A stretch of 64,000 nucleotides of DNA. Origin: Mucilaginibacter sp. PPCGB 2223 (GTDB lineage Bacteria > Bacteroidota > Bacteroidia > Sphingobacteriales > Sphingobacteriaceae). The position numbers and the translations under genes are program-made. Shown here one piece after another: positions 26,794 through 34,884 of this stretch. Every line of letters starts with the position of its first letter. Position 1 is the stretch's first letter. The notes beneath the pieces were generated by a model. The model did no database searches and had not been told where the DNA came from. It saw only the letters and a program-made list of their open reading frames with translations. Location of the stretch: assembly GCF_001705515.1 (NCBI RefSeq), contig NZ_MDJS01000001.1:2046001-2110000 (forward strand), written 5' to 3'.

Positions 26794-28548
26794 ATGAAAA
26801 GAATTATAAACCAAACAATTATTATCGCGGCGCTTATTATGGTGTCCGGTTGTAAAAAATTCCTGGACTATCAGCCACAGGGGGCATTGAGCATCGATCA
26901 GGCCAGTACACCGGCACAAGTTGACGGATTATGTACCGCGGCCTATGCCGCTATCGGCAATGACTTTTGGGACGGACCGATCACCAGTATGTGGGAATAT
27001 GGGAGCGTGCGCTCGGACGATGCTTATAAAGGTGGCGGCAGCGTATCAGATCAGTTCCAAATGGATGTTTATGAACAGTTCTATCTGCTTAACCCTTCCA
27101 ATAACGGTGCCGGCAATGACGGGTTTACCGCAACCTGGACGCGCTGTTATGGGGCGATTTCAAGAGCCGATGCCGCTTTGCGGGCGTTGAACAGTTTGAC
27201 GGCTGCGCAATTCCCCAACAAGACAAAAAGGATCGGAGAAATGCGTTTCTTAAGGGGACACATGTTTTTCCTGCTCAAAGTTCTTTTTAAATACATACCG
27301 TATTTCGATGAAACGCTGACCAATGATCAGATTGCCAAAGTTTCAAACCGTCAATTTACCAATGATCAGCTTTGGGACAAGATTGCCTCAGACTTTCAAA
27401 CCGCTATCGCCGATCTTCCTTTAACACAGCCCGGCGAACCGGGCCGGGCGAACCAACTTGCAGCTAAGGCATACCTGGCTAAACTCAGGCTTTACCAGGC
27501 TTATACGCAGGATGATAAAAACAATGTCACAGGAATTGACGCAACAAAACTCAGTCAGGTGGTTAGTTTGACCAACGACGTGATCAATTCCGGAATTTAT
27601 CGTTTGAATGATGATTATGCCAAAAACTTCCTTTACGGTTACGATAATGGGCCAGAGTCGGTATTTGCCATACAATACTCCATCAATGACGGAACAGCAT
27701 TTGGGCGATTGAGCATGGCAACCAGTCTGAATTACTTTGCCGGTGCGCCACAATACGGTTGCTGCGCTTTCCACATCCCTTCTCAAAATCTGGTCAATGC
27801 ATTTAAAACAGATGTTAACGGACTGCCGTTATTCGATACCTTCAACACGCCTGGAACGGAAATGGTTAATGCTGCTGATTTTCAGACCAACGGTGTTGAC
27901 CCGCGACTCGATCATACCATCGCGATCGACGGGCACCCTTTCAAGTACAACCCGGCCATTCCGTATTCCCATAGCTGGGAACGCGCTGCGGGCATTTACG
28001 GAGGCTTCGGCACTATGAAAGAGTTGCAACTCGCTACCTGCGCCTGTTTTAGCAAAGTTGGGCCATTTTATGGCACCTCGGTCAATCTCGATATTATAAG
28101 GTATGATGACGTGCTGTTAATGCAGGCCGAAGCACAAATCGAATTGGGGAACCCGGCAGCGGCGCTCCCCCTGATCAATCAGATCCGGACACGCGCTGCA
28201 AACAGTACCGCTTTGTTAAAAAATTCCAGCGGCAACAACCCGTCAAATTACCGTATCTCGACCTATTTGCCCGGTGTAAATATCCCTGTTTGGGACCAGG
28301 CCACAGCGCGTAAAGCCTTACGTTTTGAACGACGGGTTGAATTTGCGATGGAAAGCCCAAGATTCTTTGACCTGGTACGCTGGGGAGTTGCAGCCGAAAC
28401 ATTGAACGCTTACTTTGCTATTGAAAAATCAAGGCGCCCTTTTTTAACCAATGCAAAATTCACCAAGGGGACACATGAATATTTCCCCATCCCCCAACAG
28501 GAAATACAGTTCACCAATGGGGCTTATACCCAAAACAACGGGTATTAG
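26794..28548 (+). CDS. SusD/RagB family lipoprotein of the fructan locus
   Basis: Surface glycan-binding lipoprotein that forms the lid of the SusC channel. The lipobox MVSGCKKFLDYQPQG is near the start. Family features are RFLRGHMFFLLKVLFKYIPY, QLAAKAYLAKLRLYQAYTQD, DVLLMQAEAQIELGNPAAAL and, near the end, FERRVEFAMESPRFFDLVRWG with YFPIPQQEIQ and the terminal TQNNGY. The length of 584 residues is at the upper side of normal. It begins 10 bp after susC. A strong hairpin-plus-U-run lies directly behind it, so expression of the downstream GH32 gene may be lower or separately driven. Confidence 0.93.
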   Translation: MKRIINQTIIIAALIMVSGCKKFLDYQPQGALSIDQASTPAQVDGLCTAAYAAIGNDFWDGPITSMWEYGSVRSDDAYKGGGSVSDQFQMDVYEQFYLLNPSNNGAGNDGFTATWTRCYGAISRADAALRALNSLTAAQFPNKTKRIGEMRFLRGHMFFLLKVLFKYIPYFDETLTNDQIAKVSNRQFTNDQLWDKIASDFQTAIADLPLTQPGEPGRANQLAAKAYLAKLRLYQAYTQDDKNNVTGIDATKLSQVVSLTNDVINSGIYRLNDDYAKNFLYGYDNGPESVFAIQYSINDGTAFGRLSMATSLNYFAGAPQYGCCAFHIPSQNLVNAFKTDVNGLPLFDTFNTPGTEMVNAADFQTNGVDPRLDHTIAIDGHPFKYNPAIPYSHSWERAAGIYGGFGTMKELQLATCACFSKVGPFYGTSVNLDIIRYDDVLLMQAEAQIELGNPAAALPLINQIRTRAANSTALLKNSSGNNPSNYRISTYLPGVNIPVWDQATARKALRFERRVEFAMESPRFFDLVRWGVAAETLNAYFAIEKSRRPFLTNAKFTKGTHEYFPIPQQEIQFTNGAYTQNNGY

Positions 28549-28570
28549 CCCTTACATAAATAGCTGACCA

Positions 28571-28600
28571 GCGTCGGTCTGCCAGCAGACCGACGCTTTT
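28571..28600 (+). terminator. Intrinsic terminator inside the fructan locus
   Basis: A perfect 11-bp stem GCGTCGGTCTG / CAGACCGACGC with loop CCAG, followed by TTTT (28597-28600). It lies in the 63-bp gap between susD and the thioredoxin-like gene, only 11 bases before the latter's ATG. The short U-run suggests partial read-through. Confidence 0.75.
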
Positions 28601-28611
28601 AAAATACAGTC

Positions 28612-29088
28612 ATGAGCCATCGATTGATCATTTTCTTCCTTTTTATATCTTTCTTCAAGAATACCTTTGCACAACAACCGGCTGAAGCTATACCTGGCTT
28701 TGTTTTTTATCATTTCAACAAAAAGCCGTTCACGGATAAAGATGTTCAAAAAGGTAAAAAGGCTTTTTTCGTTTTTTTTGATTCGGATTGCGATCATTGC
28801 CAAAGGGCAATAGCCACTATCGGTCAGCATTACCAGGAGTTTAATCACGCCATGATCTATTTAGTATCCCTGGACAGTCAGGATAAGATGCAATATTTCA
28901 TGAAAACTTATGGCAAAGAATTGATCAACAGACCAAACGTAATGCTGTTGCAGGACCCGAGAAATGATTTCCTGATCAAGTTCAGGCCAAGAAAGTACCC
29001 GTCGATGTTTTTATATTCAGAAACCGGAACCATATTGATCTACGAAGACAATCCGGAAAACATTTTCCGGATATTTAAACAATTATGA
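28612..29088 (+). CDS. Small thioredoxin-like (redoxin) protein
   Basis: Exported 158-residue protein with a thioredoxin-type fold. A signal peptide ends near NTFAQQ, followed by a redoxin core with FFVFFDSDCDHCQRAIATIG, the CxxC redox pair (C-D-H-C), and PSMFLYSETGTIL holding the cis-proline position. It begins 11 bases behind a terminator hairpin and ends 26 bp before the GH32 gene. A thioredoxin-like protein is not a standard member of fructan loci; it may act on disulfides of the neighbouring surface proteins, though no evidence in the sequence shows this. The DH between the cysteines suggests a rather oxidising DsbA-like character, which is inference. Confidence 0.8.
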   Translation: MSHRLIIFFLFISFFKNTFAQQPAEAIPGFVFYHFNKKPFTDKDVQKGKKAFFVFFDSDCDHCQRAIATIGQHYQEFNHAMIYLVSLDSQDKMQYFMKTYGKELINRPNVMLLQDPRNDFLIKFRPRKYPSMFLYSETGTILIYEDNPENIFRIFKQL

Positions 29089-29114
29089 TCTCACTTACCT
29101 GATCGCGCTTGACT

Positions 29115-30638
29115 ATGAAAAACAAGTCCCTACTTATGTTTGCGTTGATTTTTGTCATCATACATGGCATTGGCATCGCACAGGTTCTTCCTGCACATAG
29201 CTATAATGAGCAGTACCGGCCACAAATTCACTTTTCGCCGAAAAAAAATTGGATGAACGATCCGAATGGATTGGTGTATTATAAAGGGGTATACCATATG
29301 TTTTTCCAATATTATCCTCATAATATTATCTGGGGACCGATGCATTGGGGGCATGCCACAAGCAAGGATATGATCCATTGGAAACAGCAACCGATAGCCT
29401 TATACCCCGATAGCCTGGGTTATATCTTTTCTGGCAGTGTCGTGGTAGACACCAACAATACGACAGGCTTCGGAAAGGATGGAAAAACAGCCATGGTGGC
29501 GATTTTTACCCACCATGACCCTGTGGGAGAAAAAGCCGGAAAAACCAATTTCGAGAATGAAAGTCTTGCTTACAGCCTGGATGAAGGCTTGTCCTGGATC
29601 AAATATACGGCTAACCCAGTGCTGAAGAACCCCGGTATAAAAGATTTTCGCGACCCCAAGGTGATGTGGTACGGACCGCAAAAGAAATGGATAATGACCC
29701 TGGCTACAATGGACCACATTACTTTTTTTTCATCTCCTGATCTGAAGGACTGGAAAAAGGAAAGCGAATTTGGGAAAGACGTCGGTGCCCACGGCGGTGT
29801 GTGGGAATGCCCTGATTTGTTCCCTTTGCCGCTAAATGGCATTATGCACTGGGTGTTAATTGTCAATCTAAACCCGGGAGGGCCAAATGGGGGCTCGGCA
29901 ACCCAATATTTTGTGGGTGATTTTGACGGTAATAAATTTGTGCCGGATGACCAGCAAACGCGGTGGCTGGACTACGGCCCGGATGAATATGCCGGAGTTA
30001 CCTGGAGTAATACGGGAAATCGGAAAATATTTCTTGGATGGATGAGCAATTGGGAATACGCCAACTTGGTGCCTACAAAAGAATGGCGCAGCGCCATGAC
30101 TATTCCGCGTGAACTATCTCTCAAAAAAATAGACGGACAGATTTTATTAGCATCGCTGCCGGTAAAAGAATTACAGGGTACTGTATTAAAAAGGGTGAAC
30201 CTACCTAATAGCTATGTTCGTGATCGTTTCGATACCGGGGAATTGCCGGGTCAATTCATCTTAAAGTTCAATACGCGCAAATTAAAGAGTTACCGGATCA
30301 GATTAGCTAACAATAAGGGTAACTATTTAGTTATTGGCTATGATGAAAAATCCAACCATTATTTCATCGATCGGGGAAACTCCGGGAAGGCAAACTTTCA
30401 AAGTTCATTTTCCGGGTTGTCCACGGCACCCAGGCTTTCAAAATTCAAGAAATCGGATCTGGTTCTGGTTGTTGACCGGGCATCAGTTGAGCTCTTTGCC
30501 GATGAAGGCCTTACGCTGATGACCGCCATATATTTTTCGGCAGAACCTTATAACCACCTAACAATTGAAAGCTCAGATACGCTGTACATGAAACAGTTAG
30601 AATTAACCGCGTTAAAATCGATATGGGCCGATAATTAA
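29115..30638 (+). CDS. GH32 glycoside hydrolase (levanase/inulinase/sucrose-type)
   Basis: Hydrolyses beta-fructosyl bonds in fructans or sucrose-type sugars. All three GH32 catalytic motifs are present: nucleophile D49 in NWMNDPNG, transition-state stabiliser D180 in FRDPK, and acid/base E231 in WECPD. A signal peptide (HGIGIAQ) places it outside the cytoplasm. The five-bladed propeller covers about residues 35-350 and a beta-sandwich domain follows (to 507). I chose ATG 29115; the frame extends two codons to a TTG. Whether it acts inside (endo) or at the chain end (exo), and on levan or inulin, cannot be seen. The intact catalytic set and the locus make fructose release the expected result. 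Confidence 0.93.
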   Translation: MKNKSLLMFALIFVIIHGIGIAQVLPAHSYNEQYRPQIHFSPKKNWMNDPNGLVYYKGVYHMFFQYYPHNIIWGPMHWGHATSKDMIHWKQQPIALYPDSLGYIFSGSVVVDTNNTTGFGKDGKTAMVAIFTHHDPVGEKAGKTNFENESLAYSLDEGLSWIKYTANPVLKNPGIKDFRDPKVMWYGPQKKWIMTLATMDHITFFSSPDLKDWKKESEFGKDVGAHGGVWECPDLFPLPLNGIMHWVLIVNLNPGGPNGGSATQYFVGDFDGNKFVPDDQQTRWLDYGPDEYAGVTWSNTGNRKIFLGWMSNWEYANLVPTKEWRSAMTIPRELSLKKIDGQILLASLPVKELQGTVLKRVNLPNSYVRDRFDTGELPGQFILKFNTRKLKSYRIRLANNKGNYLVIGYDEKSNHYFIDRGNSGKANFQSSFSGLSTAPRLSKFKKSDLVLVVDRASVELFADEGLTLMTAIYFSAEPYNHLTIESSDTLYMKQLELTALKSIWADN

Positions 30639-30687
30639 ATGTAACTAAAAGCTATCCGTCAGAAGCATTCCCTAACAATATCAAGTT

Positions 30688-31530
30688 ATGCTTTATCAAA
30701 GAGTACCTACTATCACCGACAGATCGGTTTTATCCATTAACAGATATCTGACAGAAGTCGGCCAATTAAATAAATCCAGGGACACCTGCTCAAAAAACGG
30801 AGTTCAAAATACGGAGTTCAATTTAGCCCGCCATCAAAAAAAATTGGTCATCAATAACTTAGCCTTTGTCATAACAATAGCCAAGCAATATCAGTTCAGA
30901 GGCCTGCCTTTGGAAGATCTCATCAATGAGGGGAATATCGGTCTGATCCGTGCATCCAAAACATACAAAGACCAGGGTCATAAATTCATTACATATGCTG
31001 TTTGGTGGATACGCGAGTCGATTACCAGTGCCATTTCAAACCACGGCACTATCGTTAGGCTTCCTGACAACAAACTGAACACATTAAACGGGATCAGGAA
31101 ATTCACCGCCTTATTTGAACAGCAGCATTTACGTGTCCCGACATCAGCTGAACTGGCTGAAGCTTTAGATGATAATGTAGAAACCATTGCGAATGTCTTG
31201 CGGAGTCAACTTATCGAACAACCCAGTTGTGCTGCGGGAAATGATCAAAAGGAATCTGATCTGATGGACCAGTTATCGGATAACACTACTTTTGCTGACG
31301 ACGGTTTAAACAGAGAATATTCTACAACAATAGTCCGTGATTTATTAAATAACTTAAATTTAAGAGAACGTCAAATACTAGAGTTCCATTTCGGATTAGG
31401 TAATCACACGCCCCGTTCCTTTAAAGAAATTGCCGGATCTTGCGGAATAACGTCCGAGCGGGTGAGGCAAATTAAAGAGCAGTCCCTGGTTAAACTTCGA
31501 AAATTTATCAGCCGTGATCTTTTGGAATAA
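30688..31530 (+). CDS. Primary-type sigma-70 factor paralogue
   Basis: RNA polymerase sigma factor with regions 2, 3 and 4. Region 2 shows INEGNIGLIRASKTYKDQGH and FITYAVWWIRESI; region 2.4/3 shows GTIVRLPDNKLNTLNGIRKF; region 4 shows LNLRERQILEFHFGLGNHTP and GITSERVRQIKEQSLVKLRK. At 280 residues it is close to the compact housekeeping sigma of Bacteroidota (around 287). However, region 1.2 and the conserved acidic stretch are divergent: RDTCSKNGVQNTEFNLARHQ stands where the housekeeping protein has a different sequence. I therefore read it as a group 2 alternative sigma. It starts 49 bp after the GH32 stop on the same strand, with no terminator seen. A link to fructan use is positional only. 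Confidence 0.88.
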   Translation: MLYQRVPTITDRSVLSINRYLTEVGQLNKSRDTCSKNGVQNTEFNLARHQKKLVINNLAFVITIAKQYQFRGLPLEDLINEGNIGLIRASKTYKDQGHKFITYAVWWIRESITSAISNHGTIVRLPDNKLNTLNGIRKFTALFEQQHLRVPTSAELAEALDDNVETIANVLRSQLIEQPSCAAGNDQKESDLMDQLSDNTTFADDGLNREYSTTIVRDLLNNLNLRERQILEFHFGLGNHTPRSFKEIAGSCGITSERVRQIKEQSLVKLRKFISRDLLE

Positions 31531-31547
31531 ACGTAATAACCCAAAAG

Positions 31548-32024
31548 TTACAATCTTGTTAATAAAGAAAATCAACTGGCAGTGGATAATGCCAAGCTTG
31601 ATGACACTTTTCCACCAAGTTAAATTAAAGATCAGTTCGCCGTTGCATCAGTTGCTATTAACAGGTCCTTTTTATCTGCCCCATGCTACGACGACGGCAA
31701 GCAATAGGAGGTATAACATCGTATGAATCGACCTCGGTTCACCTCATGATAGATTTAGGAAACAATGTGAAAGCCTTTGAGATCAAAAGCGCCAACTCGA
31801 ATAATTTGATCGCCCAAGCTATTTGCGCGTATTGCCCGCTTTTCCAAAACATACCGTACGCTATCGCGGCTTTGAACGAAAAGGAAGTATACGGAAAAAA
31901 GATTGCGCTGAAACAGGCGAAAGAAAAGGAGCCGCAAAGCAGAGGTAATAATTTTCAGCGGAGGGGACGGGAATACCGGGTGTCCGGAAATGATGGACAG
32001 GAAGAAATTGACGGGAATAAATAG
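31548..32024 (+). pseudogene. Decayed RRM-type RNA-binding protein gene
   Basis: Pieces of a small RRM protein appear in three different frames. IN-W at 31571-31579 is followed, one base back, by AVDNAKLDDTF (31579-31611), the usual start of Bacteroidota RRM proteins. VASVAINR (31642-31665), resembling strand 2, comes after an in-frame stop. The last part, IPYAIAALNEKEVYGKKIAL followed by KQAKEKEPQSRGNN and an Arg/Gln-rich tail, is the typical RRM C-terminus and ends at 32024. The RNP1 motif (GFGFVEM) is not recognisable. At least two frame changes and a stop separate the pieces. The open frame 31683-32024 alone might still make a peptide, but it would lack a complete RRM. Confidence 0.5.
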
Positions 32025-32462
32025 TAAGAAACAGCCGCTATCTTTCCGGCTGCTGGCCCATCAGGAGGCTGGCCTGCAGCTGTTTTAATTCAAAGAATGC
32101 AGGGTATTTCCCCGGCCTTTCTGCGTATAGGTATCGATATTGACAAATTGCGTTTCCCCGGCGCAGCTTAATATAAATCCATTACAAAAGGTATTCAAAG
32201 GCAAATGTGTCTAAACGGCGCCTCGATAACAGTGGTCGGAATTATATTTAAAGTTTAGTCGTTATTTTTAGATCTTTCGTCATAGATCATTTATTAAAAT
32301 AATAAGTGATGAAAAACTGATTTACATCGAACACCATAGCCATATTTTGTTCACAAAAACTAAAAAGCCACAACTTACTCAGGATCAGGCTCCTGAATCT
32401 TAATAATAGCTTGTAAGTCTTCTGCGAAATTTTCGGAAAAAATGCCTGCCATGCTCACTTAA

Positions 32463-32495
32463 GGAGACGATCAAATTTGATTGTCGCCTTTTTTA
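32463..32495 (+). terminator. Orphan intrinsic terminator
   Basis: GGAGACGATCAAA / TTTGATTGTCGCC stem (32463-32488, with G-U and two weak pairs) runs into TTTTTT. No gene ends just before it on the plus strand; the nearest is the broken RRM gene 440 bases upstream. Confidence 0.55.
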
Positions 32496-32553
32496 TTTTT
32501 ATTAACCAACTGTTTTTTAGTGCTTTAAGAGGAAATTTCAAACCATAGAGCGC

Positions 32554-32577
32554 TTCGATATTTTCGTAAATATCGAA
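32554..32577. repeat. Perfect 10-bp inverted repeat
   Basis: TTCGATATTT and AAATATCGAA around a TCGT loop, without U-run on either strand. It may be an operator or an RNA hairpin behind the Crp/Fnr gene, whose 3' end is 200 bp away. Confidence 0.55.
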
Positions 32578-32777
32578 CCTTATTCCATGACAAAGTGATT
32601 ATATCGACCATTAATTACTTCAAATAATGATTTCATGTTCGATTTCCCTTTCAGGAGAATTATCTGATTGGACATCGGAAGTTTGGCCACGATGCATTTT
32701 AGCGGGTAAGTAAAGAAAATCCAGTATCACTTTGACTTGCTTTTCATTTGCCACTTCTTAGCGATGACTTTTCACCC

Positions 32778-33482
32778 CTACTGATAATTGGATTTTTTGA
32801 CCAGTAGCCCGATGTCTTTGACAGCGATCTTCCGGCCATCCGTTTCTATGATGCCTTCGGCTTTAAACTCTTTTAACAAGCGGATCACGTTCTCCTCGGC
32901 GATGCCGGCCATGTTCGCCAGGTCCATCCGGGAAATGTTCAGCACAATATCCTGATCGGCTGATCCTTCTTTATATTTTTCCCGGAGCACGATCAAAGCG
33001 ATGGCCAGCCGTTCTGCTGCTGTCCGCTGCGCTATAACGGAAATGCTGTTCGTCAGTACTGTAAATTCATGACTTAAAGCTTTTAACAAGCGCGCGGTAA
33101 AAACAGGGGAGCGCTGTAAAATAGCCGTAAAATCCTCTTTGGGGATAAAACTGAGCAGGCTGTCCTCGATGGTAGCGGCGGAATCGGGATACCGTTCTTC
33201 CGACAAAACAGCATGATAACCAATCAGTTCGCCCGGTCCGGCTACGTAAATAATCTGTTCCTTCGACAGATTATTCACTTTGTATTTTTTGACCTTGCCG
33301 CTGCGGATCAGGTAGATTCCGGAGGGAACGGTACCCTCCCGGAAGATCATATCACCCTTCCGGTAGGCCAGTTCGCTCTGGTGCGCCAGCAGGTCGGTAC
33401 GATCCGCATCGGACAGCACGCTCAATGTGGATCCAGTGGTGAAATTCCACCGGTCAATGGGGAAAATTCCGGACAGGCTCAT
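32778..33482 (-). CDS. Crp/Fnr family transcriptional regulator
   Basis: Cytoplasmic regulator with an N-terminal cyclic-nucleotide-binding-like beta-roll (about residues 18-135; YRKGDMIFREGTVPSGIYLI, GELIGYHAVLSEERYPDSAA) and a C-terminal winged helix (about 150-225; ISRMDLANMAGIAEENVIRL). The sequence has no cysteines, so it is not an oxygen-sensing iron-sulfur FNR. The cAMP-type phosphate cassette (RxS) is not evident, so the ligand is unknown. It has 234 residues, a normal length. Divergent from the methyltransferase/SulP genes; an FNR-like palindrome (33507-33520) lies between them. Confidence 0.9.
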   Translation of the reverse strand: MSLSGIFPIDRWNFTTGSTLSVLSDADRTDLLAHQSELAYRKGDMIFREGTVPSGIYLIRSGKVKKYKVNNLSKEQIIYVAGPGELIGYHAVLSEERYPDSAATIEDSLLSFIPKEDFTAILQRSPVFTARLLKALSHEFTVLTNSISVIAQRTAAERLAIALIVLREKYKEGSADQDIVLNISRMDLANMAGIAEENVIRLLKEFKAEGIIETDGRKIAVKDIGLLVKKSNYQ

Positions 33483-33506
33483 ACGTAAAGGTACGCATTT
33501 TGGAAA

Positions 33507-33520
33507 CTGATAAAAATCAG
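33507..33520. promoter_or_regulatory. Crp/Fnr-type operator candidate
   Basis: CTGAT-AAAA-ATCAG is a perfect palindrome with the N4 spacing of Fnr-type boxes (TTGAT-N4-ATCAA), differing only in the outer base of each half. It sits 24 bp from the Crp/Fnr start and 58 bp from the first methyltransferase, so it could serve both directions. Confidence 0.5.
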
Positions 33521-33578
33521 CTTTTGCGTTGACCTGTTTCGGTAAACCGGGTGTCCTTACTGCTTAAATTAGCGGATC

Positions 33579-34226
33579 ATGAAAGTTTACCCTTCTTCTC
33601 CTTTCCCGCCGGTACCGGACGGACTGGCCGGGCCGAAAAAAGTGCAGCCGAATGCGGGCCTGTTCAATAACGACGCCGCCTTTGATTGGCTATACCCGGA
33701 GCATTTGCAATTATTGTCGCTCCGGCACTGGACACCTCTTGCCATTGCCCGGATGGCGGCGAAGTTCATGGCGGAACCGGGTGCCCGGGTGCTGGACATC
33801 GGCAGCGGGATCGGCAAATTCTGCCTGGCTGCCGCTTATGAGTTCCCCGAAACCTATTGGTACGGAGTAGAACAGCGGCATGAACTGATCTACCATGCCG
33901 AGGAAGCCAAAGGCTTTACCCGGTTGCCTAACGTGCATTTCATCTATGCCAATATGACCCAGGTGAACTTTAATGAGTTTGATCATTTTTATTTGTATAA
34001 TGCCTTTTACGAGAATATCGATCCGGAAAACCCGATCGATGATACGATCGAAATATCCGAAAGCCTGTACAACTATTATACCCGTTATCTATTCAACGCC
34101 CTGGAAGAGAAGCCCGCCGGGACCCGCCTGGTCACCTTTCATCTCTCGGGAGAAGAGGTCCCGCCCGCTTACCGGCTGGTGAACGTCGCCTGCGACACCT
34201 TGCTGAAAATGTGGGTCAAAAGCTAA
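33579..34226 (+). CDS. Class I SAM-dependent methyltransferase (first of a tandem pair)
   Basis: Cytoplasmic methyltransferase with a Rossmann-type core: motif I GARVLDIGSGIGKFCLAA (about residues 69-86), the acidic end of strand 2 in WYGVEQRHELI, and a motif IV-like YLYNAFYENI. The DIGSGIGKF...GVE pattern resembles the DOT1-like and small-molecule methyltransferase groups; the substrate cannot be named. It has 215 residues. The N-terminus is proline-rich and unstructured, then NNDAAFDWLYPEHLQLLS, shared with the next gene. The second copy follows after 4 bp. The G+C content is visibly higher than that of the DNA before 32.7 kb. Confidence 0.8.
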   Translation: MKVYPSSPFPPVPDGLAGPKKVQPNAGLFNNDAAFDWLYPEHLQLLSLRHWTPLAIARMAAKFMAEPGARVLDIGSGIGKFCLAAAYEFPETYWYGVEQRHELIYHAEEAKGFTRLPNVHFIYANMTQVNFNEFDHFYLYNAFYENIDPENPIDDTIEISESLYNYYTRYLFNALEEKPAGTRLVTFHLSGEEVPPAYRLVNVACDTLLKMWVKS

Positions 34227-34230
34227 ACTT

Positions 34231-34881
34231 ATGGAAATCCTGAACTTACTGCGACGCCCCTTTCAAACTCGCCGGACAGACCCGCCCACGCGCAGCGATC
34301 TGTTCAATTTTACCCTTTTTCGTAACGATGCCAGCTTTGATGAACTTTACCCGGAACATATCCAGGCGCTTTCCCCGATGCACTGGACGCCGGTGGCTAT
34401 TGCCCGGAAGGCGGCTGATTTTCTGGCGATCCCCGGTGCCAGGGTGCTGGATATCGGCAGCGGGGTCGGCAAGTTCTGCATGATCGCTGGCTTTTTTCAC
34501 CCGGAAACCACTTTCTGCGGGATCGAGCAGCGGAACGAATTGCATACGATCGCCGGGATCACCAAAGCGGAAATGGACCTGCCCAATGTTCACTTTATGC
34601 ACGGGAACCTGACAGAGCTGGATTTCGGCGCTTATGACCATTTTTATTTCTACAACCCGTTTTATGAAAATATGGAGCCGGACAGCCGGATCGATCATGC
34701 CGTGGAGGTTTCCTTTGAACTGTATGACGAGTACAGCAGGCTGATTTACCGGATGCTGTCCGAAAAACCGCCCGAAACCAGGTTAGTGACTTTTCACGCC
34801 CCGGACAGCCAGGTCCCTCCGGGTTACCGATTAGCGGAAAATACGTATAGCCGGGTACTGAAAATGTGGATCAAAGAATAA
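34231..34881 (+). CDS. Class I SAM-dependent methyltransferase (second of a tandem pair)
   Basis: Paralogue of the preceding gene, alike over the full length (by eye roughly half of positions identical) and with the same landmarks: RNDASFDELYPEHIQALSPM, GARVLDIGSGVGKFCMIAG, GIEQRNELHTI and YFYNPFYENM. The motif IV residue differs (NPF versus NAF in copy 1), so the two may have different acceptor preference or one may be less active. It has 216 residues. It starts 4 bp after copy 1 and ends 3 bp before the SulP ATG, so all three are one operon. Tandem duplication followed by divergence is the simplest history. Confidence 0.8.
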   Translation: MEILNLLRRPFQTRRTDPPTRSDLFNFTLFRNDASFDELYPEHIQALSPMHWTPVAIARKAADFLAIPGARVLDIGSGVGKFCMIAGFFHPETTFCGIEQRNELHTIAGITKAEMDLPNVHFMHGNLTELDFGAYDHFYFYNPFYENMEPDSRIDHAVEVSFELYDEYSRLIYRMLSEKPPETRLVTFHAPDSQVPPGYRLAENTYSRVLKMWIKE

Positions 34882-34884
34882 GTG

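Larger units (their letters stand above)
32025..32777. other. Long intergenic region
   Basis: About 750 bases without a convincing gene. It holds an orphan terminator at 32463-32495, a small CAGGA/TCCTG hairpin near 32381-32396 and a perfect dyad at 32554-32577. Together these allow a short plus-strand RNA ending at about 32495, but I found no promoter. Low coding density follows directly after a pseudogene, so this may be eroding accessory DNA. Confidence 0.4.
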
